Of a DNA stretch of 64,000 nucleotides, positions 33,540-42,958 are shown one piece after another. Position 1 is the stretch's first letter; each line of letters begins with the position of its first letter. The notes under the pieces are model-generated. The model was not told where the DNA came from. It made no database searches and worked only from the letters and a program-made list of their open reading frames with translations. Position numbers and translations under genes: made by a program. The stretch lies in contig CAJUMB010000009.1 of NCBI GenBank assembly GCA_910587105.1, positions 1-64,000 of the forward strand, written 5' to 3'. The stretch is from an uncultured Lachnospiraceae bacterium. Its GTDB lineage: Bacteria; Bacillota; Clostridia; Lachnospirales; Lachnospiraceae.

Positions 33540-35288
33540 ATGAGAAAGTTATTGCGATATTTGCGGGGATATATCAGGGAAACTATTTTAGCCCCGCTGT
33601 TCAAAATGCTGGAGGCAAGTTTTGAGCTGATTGTGCCGCTGGTTACAGCACAGATTATTGATGTGGGTATCCGCACCCAGGATACTGGTTTTATCTGGAA
33701 AATGTGCCTGGTCATGGTGGCTCTGGGGGTGATCGGCCTGGTGTGCTCTCTCACAGCTCAATATTTTTCGGCGAAAGCGGCCATGGGGTTCAGTACGGCA
33801 CTGCGAAAAGATTTGTTTGCCCATATCAGCGGCCTGTCTTATCGGGAACTGGATGCCGTTGGAACTCCCACGCTGATTACCCGCATGACCAGCGATGTGA
33901 ATCAGGCGCAGACCGGGGTGAATCTGGTTCTGCGGCTGTTTCTGCGCTCTCCGTTTATTGTAATCGGGGCTTTGATTATGGCTTTTTCCATTGATGTGCC
34001 TGTGGCGATGGTATTTCTTGCGGCAGTGCCTTTGATCTCCCTGGTGATCTATTTTATTATGCGCTGGACGGTTCCCATTTACAAAGATGTGCAGAAGATG
34101 CTGGACCGTATCTCCAGGCTTACCCGGGAAAATCATGTGGGGGCCCGTGTGGTGCGGGCTTTCGGCAGACAGCAGGAGGAAATCCGTGAGTTTGACCAGG
34201 CAGACAGCCTGTTTACCCGGACGCAGATGTCAGCGGGTAAGATTTCTGCTCTGTTAAATCCAATGACATACGTGATTATGAATCTGGCAATTGTGGCGAT
34301 TTTGTGGGCAGGCAGCAGGCAGGTGGATGCCGGGCGTCTGACCCAGGGGGAAGTGACGGCCCTGGTCAATTATATGACCCAGATTCTTCTGGCGCTTCTG
34401 GCCCTTGCCAATCTGATTGTGGCAGTCACCAAAGCGGCGGCCTCCGGGGTGCGGCTTAACGAAATATTTGATATGAATCCTTCCCTGAAAGATGAGGCCC
34501 GGCAGGAGATCAAGTCCAGTTTTGCCGGAAGCCGGGTGGTGTTTTCCAATGTGGATTTTTCTTATACCCATTCCGGCGCTCCGGCGCTGGCGGGGATTAC
34601 TTTTTCGGCAGAAAAAGGAGAAGTAGTTGGGATTATCGGGGGTACCGGCAGCGGGAAATCCACGCTGGTCAATCTGATCCCCCGGTTTTACGATGTATCC
34701 TCGGGAAAGGTGGAGGTGGACGGATATCCGGCAGACCGATACCCGTTAAAACAGCTGAGAGAGAAAGTGGGGGTGGTTCCCCAGCGGGCGGTTTTGTTTA
34801 AAGGAACCATACGGGAGAATCTGCGCTGGGGGAAAGAAGACGCCACGGAGGAAGAGATGTACCGGGCATTGGAGGCGGCTCAGGCCCTGGAGTTTGTGGA
34901 AAAAATGGAAGGGAAGCTGGACGCGCCAGTGGCCCAGGGGGGGAGAAATCTGTCAGGGGGCCAGCGCCAGCGGCTGACCATTGCCCGGGCTCTGGTGCGC
35001 AATCCGGAAATCCTGATTTTGGATGACAGTGCTTCCGCGCTGGATTACGCCACAGATGCGGCTCTGCGCCGGGCTCTGCGGGAACAGTCACGGCAGGCAG
35101 GACAGGAGATGACGGTATTTCTCGTCTCTCAGCGGGCGGCATCAGTGAAACAGGCGGACAAGATTCTGGTATTGGACGACGGCCGTCTGGCAGGGGCAGG
35201 CACCCATGGGGAATTGCTGGAGAGCTGTCAGGTTTATAAAGAAATCTGTCTGTCCCAGCTGTCTGAGAAGGAGGTGGCGGCCACATGA
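33540..35288 (+). CDS. ABC exporter half-transporter, degenerate-site subunit
   Basis: A 582-residue fusion of a six-helix exporter domain and an ATPase domain. Walker A is GGTGSGKST, the signature is LSGGQRQR, and Walker B is ILILDDSASALD with Asp where the catalytic Glu normally stands. The switch reads VSQR with Gln in place of His. These are the changes seen in the non-catalytic subunit of heterodimeric multidrug exporters (TM287/BmrC class). It overlaps its partner by 4 bases. The substrate is unknown; drugs, lipids or peptides are all possible. Confidence 0.92.
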   Translation: MRKLLRYLRGYIRETILAPLFKMLEASFELIVPLVTAQIIDVGIRTQDTGFIWKMCLVMVALGVIGLVCSLTAQYFSAKAAMGFSTALRKDLFAHISGLSYRELDAVGTPTLITRMTSDVNQAQTGVNLVLRLFLRSPFIVIGALIMAFSIDVPVAMVFLAAVPLISLVIYFIMRWTVPIYKDVQKMLDRISRLTRENHVGARVVRAFGRQQEEIREFDQADSLFTRTQMSAGKISALLNPMTYVIMNLAIVAILWAGSRQVDAGRLTQGEVTALVNYMTQILLALLALANLIVAVTKAAASGVRLNEIFDMNPSLKDEARQEIKSSFAGSRVVFSNVDFSYTHSGAPALAGITFSAEKGEVVGIIGGTGSGKSTLVNLIPRFYDVSSGKVEVDGYPADRYPLKQLREKVGVVPQRAVLFKGTIRENLRWGKEDATEEEMYRALEAAQALEFVEKMEGKLDAPVAQGGRNLSGGQRQRLTIARALVRNPEILILDDSASALDYATDAALRRALREQSRQAGQEMTVFLVSQRAASVKQADKILVLDDGRLAGAGTHGELLESCQVYKEICLSQLSEKEVAAT

Positions 35289-37042
35289 AAAAATCGGAAA
35301 GAATCCGCCAGCGGGAGACCATATCCCGGGTGCTTGCGTATATCCGGCCATACAGGCTGAAGATTGCGGTTATGCTGGTGTTCGCCATGATTACAGTGGG
35401 ATTAACCTTATATGCACCGGTGCTCATCGGCCAGGGTGTAGATCAGATTGTGGGGCCAGGGCAGGTGGATTATGGAAGGCTGTGGCAGATTCTGTTCACC
35501 CTGGCAGTGGTTATCGGTGCCACGGCGCTGCTTCAGTGGATGATGAATCTGTTGACCAATCAGGTTACTTACCATGTGGTGGAGGATATCCGCAGCCGGG
35601 CGTTTACCCATTTGCAGCAGGTGCCGGTCAGCTATGTGGACCAGAGCCAGCCTGGGGATATTTTAAGCCGTGTTGTCACAGATGTTGGGCAGTTTTCAGA
35701 TGGTCTTTTGATGGGATTTACCCAGTTGTTTACAGGAATCGCAGCGATACTGGGAACGATCGGGTTTATGATTTCCCTGAACGGAAGCATTGCCCTGCTG
35801 GTGGTGGTTCTGACTCCGGTATCTCTGTTTGTGGCCAGTTTTATTGCCAGCCGGACATTTTCCATGTTCCAGGTGCAGTCAGAGAAGCGGGCGGATATGA
35901 CTTCTCTGGTGGAAGAACTGGTGGGCGGACAGCGGGTGGTCCAGGCCTTTTCCTATGAGGAAAGGGGGATGGAGCGGTTTGACAAAATCAATGAGGAATT
36001 GAGAACCTGCGGGATTAAAGCTTTGTTCTTTTCCTCTATTACCAACCCATCCACCCGGTTTGTCAATGGACTGGTATATACAGGGGTGAGTATCTTAGGG
36101 GCGTTTATTGTAATCGGGGGCGGCATGAGCGTGGGACAGCTGATTAGTTTTCTCAATTATGCCAACCAGTACACGAAACCGTTCAATGAGATCTCCGGCG
36201 TGATCACAGAACTGGAGAATGCGCTGGCATGCGCCAAACGGATTTTTGATTTTCTGGAAACTCCCGTTGAGGAGCCGGATGATCCCCATGCCCAGGTGTT
36301 GGAAATGCCAGACGGAAGTGTGGATATTGATAAGGTGAGCTTTTCTTATCGTCCGGATACGCCGCTTCTGCAGGATATTACCATACAAGTGAAGCCGGGG
36401 CAGAGGATTGCCATTGTAGGACCCACCGGATGCGGCAAGACCACCATGATCAATCTGTTGATGCGCTTCTACGATGTCAATGGAGGGGAAATCCGTGTCA
36501 GCGGTTATCCGGTGAGACAGCTGACCAGGGATTCATTGCGGAGGAATTTTGGAATGGTACTTCAGGAGACCTGGCTGAAGGCGGGAACCATTGCCCAGAA
36601 TATCGCGTATGGAAAGCCGGACGCTTCCCGAGAGGAGATTGAGCAGGCGGCCCGGCAGGCCCATGCCCACGGATTTATCCAGAGGATGAAGGATGGGTAT
36701 GATACGTGGATTGTGGAGGACGGGGAAAATATTTCCCAGGGACAAAAACAGCTCTTGTGTATCGCCCGGGTGATGCTCATGCGTCCGCCCATGCTGATTC
36801 TGGATGAAGCCACGTCGTCCATTGATACGAGAACAGAGATCCGGGTGCAGCAGGCATTTGAACAGCTGATGGAAGGACGGACCAGTTTTGTGGTGGCCCA
36901 TCGTCTGTCAACCATACAGACTGCGGACCGGATTCTGGTTATGAAGGATGGAAATATTATTGAACAGGGAACACATGAGGAATTGCTGGCTGAGGGAGGA
37001 TTTTATGCAAAATTATATGCCAGCCAGTTTGCACAGTCGTAG
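35285..37042 (+). CDS. ABC exporter half-transporter, catalytic-site subunit
   Basis: A 585-residue exporter subunit. Walker A is GPTGCGKTT, Walker B is MLILDEATSSID with the canonical Glu, and the switch is VAHR with His. The signature reads ISQGQKQ rather than LSGGQ. The altered signature would face the degenerate Walker site of the partner, so together they form one consensus and one degenerate ATP site, as in TM288/BmrD-type partners. Start codon and partner stop overlap as ATGA. Confidence 0.92.
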   Translation: MKKSERIRQRETISRVLAYIRPYRLKIAVMLVFAMITVGLTLYAPVLIGQGVDQIVGPGQVDYGRLWQILFTLAVVIGATALLQWMMNLLTNQVTYHVVEDIRSRAFTHLQQVPVSYVDQSQPGDILSRVVTDVGQFSDGLLMGFTQLFTGIAAILGTIGFMISLNGSIALLVVVLTPVSLFVASFIASRTFSMFQVQSEKRADMTSLVEELVGGQRVVQAFSYEERGMERFDKINEELRTCGIKALFFSSITNPSTRFVNGLVYTGVSILGAFIVIGGGMSVGQLISFLNYANQYTKPFNEISGVITELENALACAKRIFDFLETPVEEPDDPHAQVLEMPDGSVDIDKVSFSYRPDTPLLQDITIQVKPGQRIAIVGPTGCGKTTMINLLMRFYDVNGGEIRVSGYPVRQLTRDSLRRNFGMVLQETWLKAGTIAQNIAYGKPDASREEIEQAARQAHAHGFIQRMKDGYDTWIVEDGENISQGQKQLLCIARVMLMRPPMLILDEATSSIDTRTEIRVQQAFEQLMEGRTSFVVAHRLSTIQTADRILVMKDGNIIEQGTHEELLAEGGFYAKLYASQFAQS

Positions 37043-37092
37043 ACTTGTATACGGAAGGTTTTGGCCGTCATACAGTTTCGTAAGGGGGCAGG

Positions 37093-37533
37093 ATGAATAG
37101 AAAATCTACTTATTATGTACGGATTCTGGCAGGTGGATATTTGCTGTATCTGGGATATTCTCTGGTGAAATCAACGTTGACAGAGCATCTGACGAAGGTT
37201 TATCTGGCCTTTGGACTGGTGTTTGCCGGGCTTGGACTGGTGATCGGCGGTTCGGCGCTGCTGGCTGTCTACCGGATTGAGAAAGAAGAACGGGAGGGCG
37301 CAGGGAGCCAGGAGCCTTATGAGGGGGAGACGCCGGAAGAAAATACGGGATTATTAGAGGAAACTAAGGACAAAGAGAAACTCTCTATAAAGGAGGAGAT
37401 GAAAGACGATGGGGCTGTTCCAGAGCAGGAAGAGTTGAGAGACGGCGGGGATACTCCGGTACAGGAAGATGGGAAAACAGTGCCGCTGCAGGAGGAGCAC
37501 ACATCACAGGAGAAGGAGGAGAAAGTACAGTGA
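37093..37533 (+). CDS. hypothetical membrane protein with acidic tail
   Basis: A 146-residue protein with two predicted helices near the N terminus (ILAGGYLLYLGYSLV and YLAFGLVFAGLGLVIGG), followed by about 75 residues of Glu/Gly/Pro/Gln-rich, probably disordered sequence with repeated VPEQEE/VPLQEE-like units. No known family recognised. AAGGGGGCAGG precedes the ATG, and its stop overlaps the GTG start of the next gene. Confidence 0.7.
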   Translation: MNRKSTYYVRILAGGYLLYLGYSLVKSTLTEHLTKVYLAFGLVFAGLGLVIGGSALLAVYRIEKEEREGAGSQEPYEGETPEENTGLLEETKDKEKLSIKEEMKDDGAVPEQEELRDGGDTPVQEDGKTVPLQEEHTSQEKEEKVQ

Positions 37534-38378
37534 ACGTAGTTTATGATAAATTGATGAGATGTTACGAAAGTTTTCAGAAACGAATCCGCTTTCGGCCGGA
37601 GATTGCTCTGATTCTTGGGTCAGGGCTGGGGGATTATGCGGAGGGAATCCAGGTGGAGGAAGTTCTGGATTATCATCACATAGAAGGATTCCCTGTGTCC
37701 ACGGTTCCAGGACACAAAGGAAGATTTGTATTCGGTTATGTGCGGGATGTGCCTGTGGTGATCATGCAGGGCAGGGTGCACTATTATGAAGGATATGACA
37801 TCAGCGATGTGGTGCTGCCTGTGCGTCTGATGAAACTCATGGGTGCTGAGACACTGTTTTTGACGAATGCAGCCGGAGGAATTGGAGAAGGCTTTCAGGC
37901 CGGTGATTTTATGCTGATTACCGATCAGATTGCCAGTTTTGTTCCATCTCCGCTTAGGGGGCCCAATATGGATGAGCTGGGAGTGCGGTTTCCAGATATG
38001 AGTGAGATTTACAACAGGGAACTGTGCACAGTAATCAGAGGCGCTGCGGCAGATCTTGAGATCCTTTTGCAGCAGGGGGTCTATATCCAGCTGTCAGGGC
38101 CCAGCTATGAATCCCCCCATGAAGTGCAGATGTGTAAGATTCTGGGGGCAGATGCGGTGGGCATGAGCACGGCCTGTGAGGCTGTGGCCGCCAACCATAT
38201 GGGAATGAAAATCTGCGGGATTTCCTGTATTTCCAATCTGGCCTGCGGCATCGCCGACCATCCCCTTACCCACAAAGAGGTCCAGGACACGGCAGACAGG
38301 GTGGCGCCGCTGTTTAAACAGTTGATTACGGAATCTATTGTGCGCATTGGAAAGCTGAAATACAGGGATTCCCAATGA
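37530..38378 (+). CDS. purine nucleoside phosphorylase
   Basis: A 282-residue trimeric-type PNP (inosine/guanosine phosphorylase) releasing purine base and ribose-1-phosphate. It shows LILGSGLGDYAEGI near residue 26, PGHKGRFVFGYV, GRVHYYEGYD, LTNAAGGI, GPSYESPHEVQM, and DAVGMSTACEAVAANHMGM. The start is GTG at 37530 with GGAGGAG upstream, coupled to the preceding stop. Next to mtnA, it may serve purine or methylthioadenosine salvage. Confidence 0.93.
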   Translation: MNVVYDKLMRCYESFQKRIRFRPEIALILGSGLGDYAEGIQVEEVLDYHHIEGFPVSTVPGHKGRFVFGYVRDVPVVIMQGRVHYYEGYDISDVVLPVRLMKLMGAETLFLTNAAGGIGEGFQAGDFMLITDQIASFVPSPLRGPNMDELGVRFPDMSEIYNRELCTVIRGAAADLEILLQQGVYIQLSGPSYESPHEVQMCKILGADAVGMSTACEAVAANHMGMKICGISCISNLACGIADHPLTHKEVQDTADRVAPLFKQLITESIVRIGKLKYRDSQ

Positions 38379-39418
38379 GAAATATAGCATTTAATCAGGC
38401 GGGGGACCGGGTGGTGATTCTGGACCAGACCCGGTTGCCTGGCTGTGTAACGTATCTGGAGCTGGGCACGGCAGAGGAAATTTATGACGCTATCCGGCGG
38501 CTGAAGGTACGGGGAGCGCCAGCCATCGGTATCTGCGCGGCGTTTGGCATGTACGTGCTGTCTCTGTCTATGCCCCGGGAAAGCTATGAGGAATTTTCCA
38601 AAGAGTTCGCCAGAGTGAAAGAATACATCGGCAGTTCCCGGCCCACAGCGGTGAATCTGGGATGGGCTCTGCAGCGGATGGAGAGAATCGTGTCAGAGCA
38701 TCCAGGGGCTCCGGTTTCGGAGATCTGTGTGAAATTAAAAGAAGAGGCGCTGGAGATTCAGCAGGAAGATATGGATATGTGCCGCAGGATCTCGGAATAC
38801 GGACTGTCACTGATCAAAAACGGCGACGGAATCCTGACCCACTGCAACGCGGGGCCTCTGGCCACATCCCGGTATGGCACGGCTCTGGGGCCGCTTTTTC
38901 TGGGAAAAGAGCGGGGAATGGAATTCAAAGTGTTTGCCGATGAGACCCGTCCGCTTCTCCAGGGGGCACGTCTGACTTCCTATGAACTGGAACAGGGCGG
39001 GATTGATGTGACGCTTATCTGCGATAACATGGCTTCCATGGTGATGAAGAACGGATGGGTGCAGGCATGTTTTGTGGGATGCGACCGGGTGGCGGCCAAC
39101 GGAGATACGGCAAATAAGATCGGAACCAGCGGTGTGGCCATTCTGGCGGATTATTACCACATACCGTTTTATGTGCTGGGCCCCAGTTCTACCATAGATT
39201 TGAACTGTCCCACCGGTGCAGACATTCCCATTGAACTGCGTCCGCCGGAGGAAATCAAAGAGCAGTTTTATGAACAGCCCATGGCGCTGGCAAAGACGAA
39301 ATGTTATAATCCGGCTTTTGATGTGACAGACCATTCTCTGATTACAGCCATCGTCACAGACCAGGGAATCTTCCGGGCGCCCTATACCGAAAGCCTGGTG
39401 GGTATCACGCAAATATAA
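38375..39418 (+). CDS. mtnA: S-methyl-5-thioribose-1-phosphate isomerase
   Basis: MtnA converts methylthioribose-1-P to methylthioribulose-1-P in methionine salvage. The 347-residue protein has KVRGAPAIGICAAFG, RPTAVNLGWAL, THCNAGPLATSRYGTALG with the catalytic Cys, ADETRPLLQGARLT, GCDRVAANGDTANKIGT with the catalytic Asp, and PFYVLGPSSTID. Some close homologues act on other pentose phosphates. Coupling to a PNP gene (4-base overlap) would supply the sugar-1-phosphate substrate. Confidence 0.93.
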   Translation: MRNIAFNQAGDRVVILDQTRLPGCVTYLELGTAEEIYDAIRRLKVRGAPAIGICAAFGMYVLSLSMPRESYEEFSKEFARVKEYIGSSRPTAVNLGWALQRMERIVSEHPGAPVSEICVKLKEEALEIQQEDMDMCRRISEYGLSLIKNGDGILTHCNAGPLATSRYGTALGPLFLGKERGMEFKVFADETRPLLQGARLTSYELEQGGIDVTLICDNMASMVMKNGWVQACFVGCDRVAANGDTANKIGTSGVAILADYYHIPFYVLGPSSTIDLNCPTGADIPIELRPPEEIKEQFYEQPMALAKTKCYNPAFDVTDHSLITAIVTDQGIFRAPYTESLVGITQI

Positions 39419-39420
39419 TA

Positions 39421-39459
39421 AAAAACGGCGGAAGTTACGAATAATTCCGCCGTTTTTTT
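39421..39459. terminator. bidirectional terminator
   Basis: AAAAACGGCGGAA / TTCCGCCGTTTTTTT hairpin between convergent mtnA and the VanZ-like gene. The VanZ stop codon lies in its loop. Confidence 0.93.
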
Positions 39460-39950
39460 CTTTTTGGCAGGAGCAGCAGGAAGAACCAGCAGAAGATGCG
39501 GACAGCCAGGATACCGAAGAAAATGCCCACGCTGTCAATGGCCACATCCCGGGAGGAAGGCCCCCGTCCAGCCACAAAGGATTGATGGTATTCGTCCAGC
39601 CCGGCAAATCCCACGCAGATAATCCCTGCAACAAGCATCAGCGGGATTCCCCGGAGGCTGTATACATAGAAGGGAAATGATACGGCGATGGCAAGACAGA
39701 AATATTCGGTCATATGCGCCAGTTTCCGCACTTTTGGGTGGATCAGTTCTGCCTCGTAGGCCAGCTGGTATTCATCTTTGTACTCTCCTGCGACTCGGCT
39801 CTTCATCTCTACGATTTTGTAACTGACTTTAAAACTCAGACCTGCAGATACCTCTCCGCTCTGCCCCGACAGGGTAAAGATCGCGTACATAATCAGTATG
39901 GCGGGGAGAAAGGAAAAGGGACGGATAACGTTTATCAGGAGTTCTCTCAT
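39435..39950 (-). CDS. VanZ-like membrane protein
   Basis: A 171-residue protein with four predicted helices and the VanZ family marks FTLSGQSGEVS, VRKLAHMTEYFCLA and GLDEYHQSFVAGRGPSSRDVAIDS (in order). VanZ-like proteins are linked to low-level glycopeptide resistance, but most homologues are uncharacterised. I used ATG 39950; a GTG at 39959 is also possible because the ribosome site is weak (AGAAAGAAG). Confidence 0.85.
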   Translation of the reverse strand: MRELLINVIRPFSFLPAILIMYAIFTLSGQSGEVSAGLSFKVSYKIVEMKSRVAGEYKDEYQLAYEAELIHPKVRKLAHMTEYFCLAIAVSFPFYVYSLRGIPLMLVAGIICVGFAGLDEYHQSFVAGRGPSSRDVAIDSVGIFFGILAVRIFCWFFLLLLPKRKKRRNYS

Positions 39951-40030
39951 ACCTAACACTTCTTTCTTAAAAAGATTTTTTCATTTTTCAAATACGCTTT
40001 CATGATAGCATGAATCTGAAAAAAATGCAA

Positions 40031-40059
40031 TTGCACATCCCGGGGCACTGTATTATAAT
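40031..40059 (+). promoter_or_regulatory. promoter of thyA-folA-ilvE
   Basis: TTGCAC at 40031-40036, a 17-base spacer, and TATAAT at 40054-40059. Confidence 0.8.
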
Positions 40060-40101
40060 AAAGTATGTTATGAAAAACGAAAAATGAAAGGAAGGATGCG
40101 G

Positions 40102-40953
40102 ATGAGTATTGCCGATCATATTTTTATAGACATGTGCCAGGAGATTCTGGACAATGGAGTGGACACCAGGGGTGAGAAAGTGCGTCCCGTCTGGGAAGAT
40201 ACAGGGGAACCGGCCTATACGGTTAAGAAGTTTGGGGTGGTGAACCGGTATGACCTGCGCCGGGAGTTTCCGGCAATGACCCTTCGCAGAACAGGGATTC
40301 GCAGTGCTTTTGATGAGCTTTTGTGGATCTGGCAGAAGAAGTCCAATAATGTCCATGAATTGAACAGCCATATCTGGGACAGCTGGGCAGATGAGTCGGG
40401 TTCCATCGGAAAGGCATACGGCTATCAGCTGGGTGTGAAACATTCTTATAAGGAAGGGAAGATGGACCAGGTGGACCGGGTGCTTTACGACCTGAAACAC
40501 AACCCATACAGCCGCCGGATTCTCACCAGCCTGTATGTGCACCGGGATCTCCATGAGATGGCATTGTATCCCTGTGCATATTCCATGACCTTTAACGTGA
40601 CCCAGCAGCCGGGGGAGGATAAGCTCACCTTAAATGCCATTTTAAATCAGCGTTCCCAGGACGTGCTGGTGGCCAACAACTGGAATGTATGCCAGTATGC
40701 GCTGCTGGTGCATATGTTTGCCCAGGTGTCGGACATGCAGGCAGGGGAACTGGTTCATGTGATTGCCGATGCCCATATCTATGACCGCCATATTCCCATA
40801 GTAAAGGAATTGATTGGGCGGCCGGTATATGACGCTCCGAAAGTAGCGCTGAATCCGGAAATAAAGGACTTTTATGATTTTACAGTGGACGACCTGCTGG
40901 TGGAAAATTATCAGACAGGGCCCCAGGTCCGGGACATTCCTGTGGCAGTGTAG
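40102..40953 (+). CDS. thyA: thymidylate synthase
   Basis: ThyA methylates dUMP to dTMP using methylenetetrahydrofolate. The 283-residue protein has LRRTGIRSAFDELLWIWQKKSN, the active-site loop LYPCAYSMTF (Cys158), LNQRSQDVLVANNWN and VIADAHIYDRHIP. Start 40102 is preceded by AAAGGAAGG; an ATG at 40084 lies before that site. It is followed by dihydrofolate reductase, which recycles the dihydrofolate produced. Confidence 0.96.
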   Translation: MSIADHIFIDMCQEILDNGVDTRGEKVRPVWEDTGEPAYTVKKFGVVNRYDLRREFPAMTLRRTGIRSAFDELLWIWQKKSNNVHELNSHIWDSWADESGSIGKAYGYQLGVKHSYKEGKMDQVDRVLYDLKHNPYSRRILTSLYVHRDLHEMALYPCAYSMTFNVTQQPGEDKLTLNAILNQRSQDVLVANNWNVCQYALLVHMFAQVSDMQAGELVHVIADAHIYDRHIPIVKELIGRPVYDAPKVALNPEIKDFYDFTVDDLLVENYQTGPQVRDIPVAV

Positions 40954-41014
40954 GTAATTGTATGTAAATATGGGCGTAAATGAATTTTCAGGCACGCGGG
41001 GAAGGAGAACGGCT

Positions 41015-41506
41015 ATGAATTTGATTGCAGCAGTTGACAGAAACTGGGGGATCGGGAAGGATAACCAGCTGTTGGTGCGGATTCCTGCAGATATGAAGTC
41101 TTTTCAGGGGGAAACCATGGGAAAGATTGTAGTTATGGGCCGCAAGACGCTGGAGAGTTTTCCGGGAGGAATGCCTCTTCCTGGGCGGACCAACATTGTC
41201 CTGACCAAAAACAGCAATTACCGTGTCAAAGGAGCACAGACGGTAAACAGCCGCAAGGAGCTGTTTCAGGAACTGGAGAAGTACCCGTCTGAGGATGTTT
41301 ATATCATTGGAGGGGACAGTGTATATCAGCAGATGCTTCCGTACTGCGATAGGGCATATGTGACAAAGATTGATTTTACTTATGAGGCGGATGCGTATTT
41401 TCCCAATCTGGACGAGATGGATGAATGGAAAGTAGTGACATCCAGCGAAGAACAGACGTATTTTGACTTAGAATATAGATTTTTAAAATACGAGAAAGCG
41501 AGGTAG
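41015..41506 (+). CDS. folA: dihydrofolate reductase
   Basis: FolA reduces dihydrofolate with NADPH. The 163-residue protein opens MNLIAAVDRNWGIGKDNQL, then has MGRKTLESFPGGMPLPGRTNIVL (in order) and VYIIGGDSVYQQMLPYCDRAYVT near the C terminus. AAGGAGAACGG precedes ATG 41015; the longer in-frame start at 40958 adds an unrelated leader and is rejected. It forms a functional pair with thyA. Confidence 0.95.
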   Translation: MNLIAAVDRNWGIGKDNQLLVRIPADMKSFQGETMGKIVVMGRKTLESFPGGMPLPGRTNIVLTKNSNYRVKGAQTVNSRKELFQELEKYPSEDVYIIGGDSVYQQMLPYCDRAYVTKIDFTYEADAYFPNLDEMDEWKVVTSSEEQTYFDLEYRFLKYEKAR

Positions 41507-41513
41507 AAAGACG

Positions 41514-42584
41514 ATGACAGAAATTCGTATGGAACAGACAAAAGAACCGAAGGCACTGCCTCCGGCAGGTGATCCGCTGGTATTTGGAACCATATTTACC
41601 GACCACATGCTGGAGGTGGATTACACAGAAGGAAAAGGATGGCATGACGCCAGAGTGGTACCTTACCACAATCTGGAGCTGGACCCTGCGGCTATGGTAT
41701 TCCATTATGGACAGGAAATGTTTGAGGGTTTGAAGGCTTATAAGACAGAAGACGGCCGTATCCTTTTGTTCCGCCCGGACAAGAACCTGGAAAGGGCCAA
41801 CAATTCCAACCGCCGTCTGATGATCCCGGAAATTCCTGATGATATTTTCCTGGAGGGGATTCAAAAGGTGGTACGGATGGATGAGAGATGGATTCCCACC
41901 GAACCGGGGACTTCTTTATATATCCGGCCTTTTGTGATTGCCACAGATCCCTTTTTGGGCGTGCGTCCATCTTATACTTATAAGTTTATGGTGATCCTTT
42001 CTCCCGTAGGGCCCTATTATCCGGAAGGACTGGACCCGGTGAAAATATGGATTGAAGATGACTATGTGCGGGCAGTTAGAGGCGGAATCGGTGAGGCCAA
42101 GACCGGGGGCAATTATGTGGCATCTATGGCGGCCCAGATGAAGGCCCATGAGGAGGGATATTCCCAGGTACTGTGGCTGGACGGTGTGGAGAGAAAGTAC
42201 ATCGAAGAAGTGGGAGCCATGAACATATTCTTTAAAATCGACGGAAAGGTGGTTACCCCAGTGCTCAACGGAAGCATCCTCCCCGGCGTCACCAGAGATA
42301 CCTGCATCACACTGTGCAAAGAGTGGGGATATACTGTGGAAGAGCGGAAAGTCTCCGTGCAGGAACTGGAGGAAGCGGCGAAAAGCGGCGCCCTGGAAGA
42401 AGTGTGGGGAACCGGCACGGCTGCGGTTATTTCTCCGGTGGGACATCTTCGTTATGAGCAGGAAGTATTCCAGATTCAGGACGGCGGCATTGGCAAGCTG
42501 AGCCAGAGATTGTATGACACAGTTACCGGGATTCAGCTGGGGAAAATGGAAGATACCCATGGGTGGACTGTGGAAGTGAAATAG
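41514..42584 (+). CDS. ilvE: branched-chain amino acid aminotransferase
   Basis: IlvE is a fold-IV PLP transaminase for the last step of Val, Leu and Ile synthesis and the first step of breakdown. The 356-residue protein shows FHYGQEMFEGLKAYKTEDG, RPDKNLERANNSNRRLMIP, GGNYVASMAAQMKAHEEGY with the PLP-Lys region, EEVGAMNIFF, LNGSILPGVTRD and VWGTGTAAVISPVG. It lies 7 bases after folA, with a terminator behind it. Confidence 0.95.
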   Translation: MTEIRMEQTKEPKALPPAGDPLVFGTIFTDHMLEVDYTEGKGWHDARVVPYHNLELDPAAMVFHYGQEMFEGLKAYKTEDGRILLFRPDKNLERANNSNRRLMIPEIPDDIFLEGIQKVVRMDERWIPTEPGTSLYIRPFVIATDPFLGVRPSYTYKFMVILSPVGPYYPEGLDPVKIWIEDDYVRAVRGGIGEAKTGGNYVASMAAQMKAHEEGYSQVLWLDGVERKYIEEVGAMNIFFKIDGKVVTPVLNGSILPGVTRDTCITLCKEWGYTVEERKVSVQELEEAAKSGALEEVWGTGTAAVISPVGHLRYEQEVFQIQDGGIGKLSQRLYDTVTGIQLGKMEDTHGWTVEVK

Positions 42585-42612
42585 CAGGAGTGGTCTGCAG
42601 AATATACAGCGG

Positions 42613-42650
42613 AAAAAGCTGGCTGGATGTTGGTCTGGCCGGTTTTTTTA
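42613..42650 (+). terminator. terminator after ilvE
   Basis: AAAAAGCTGGCTGG pairs with CTGGCCGGTTTTTTT, partly through G-U pairs, across a short loop and ends in seven T. Confidence 0.75.
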
Positions 42651-42651
42651 T

Positions 42652-42747
42652 CGTATTAGGAAACTTCGTCTCCTATACGATAAAAACCCTCCAGGGGATC
42701 GCCCTGCGGCGGAGTGGAATATGCCGTTCGTGACGGCCCGCCGCAGG
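42652..42747. repeat. dispersed intergenic repeat, copy B, with second GC-rich hairpin
   Basis: Bases 42652-42714 repeat 13410-13471. The first part forms a hairpin CGTAT(T)AGGA / TCCTATACG. The shared part ends at CTGCGGCGGAG, which begins a second stem CCTGCGGCGG (42703-42712) / CCGCCGCAGG (42738-42747) enclosing a small GCCGT/ACGGC hairpin. No coding capacity. Confidence 0.8.
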
Positions 42748-42781
42748 ATTCTTTCTTGCACTTTTTTTCTACGTCTATTTA

Positions 42782-42790
42782 TGTTATAAT
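42782..42790 (+). promoter_or_regulatory. extended -10 promoter
   Basis: TGTTATAAT is an extended -10 element without a well-placed -35. It lies about 170 bases before the hypothetical gene at 42959. Confidence 0.5.
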
Positions 42791-42958
42791 ACGGACAGTT
42801 TTACAGAAATTCATGTGGCGTAATTATTCAGTATACGATACTTGATGGAAAGTATATCTGCAGGCAGATGAAAAGGAAAATGTTCTTCTCCATGGATGGA
42901 GCGGCGATGAAAATGGCGATGATAATCAACAAATAAAAACAAGGAGGAATGGAAATAG

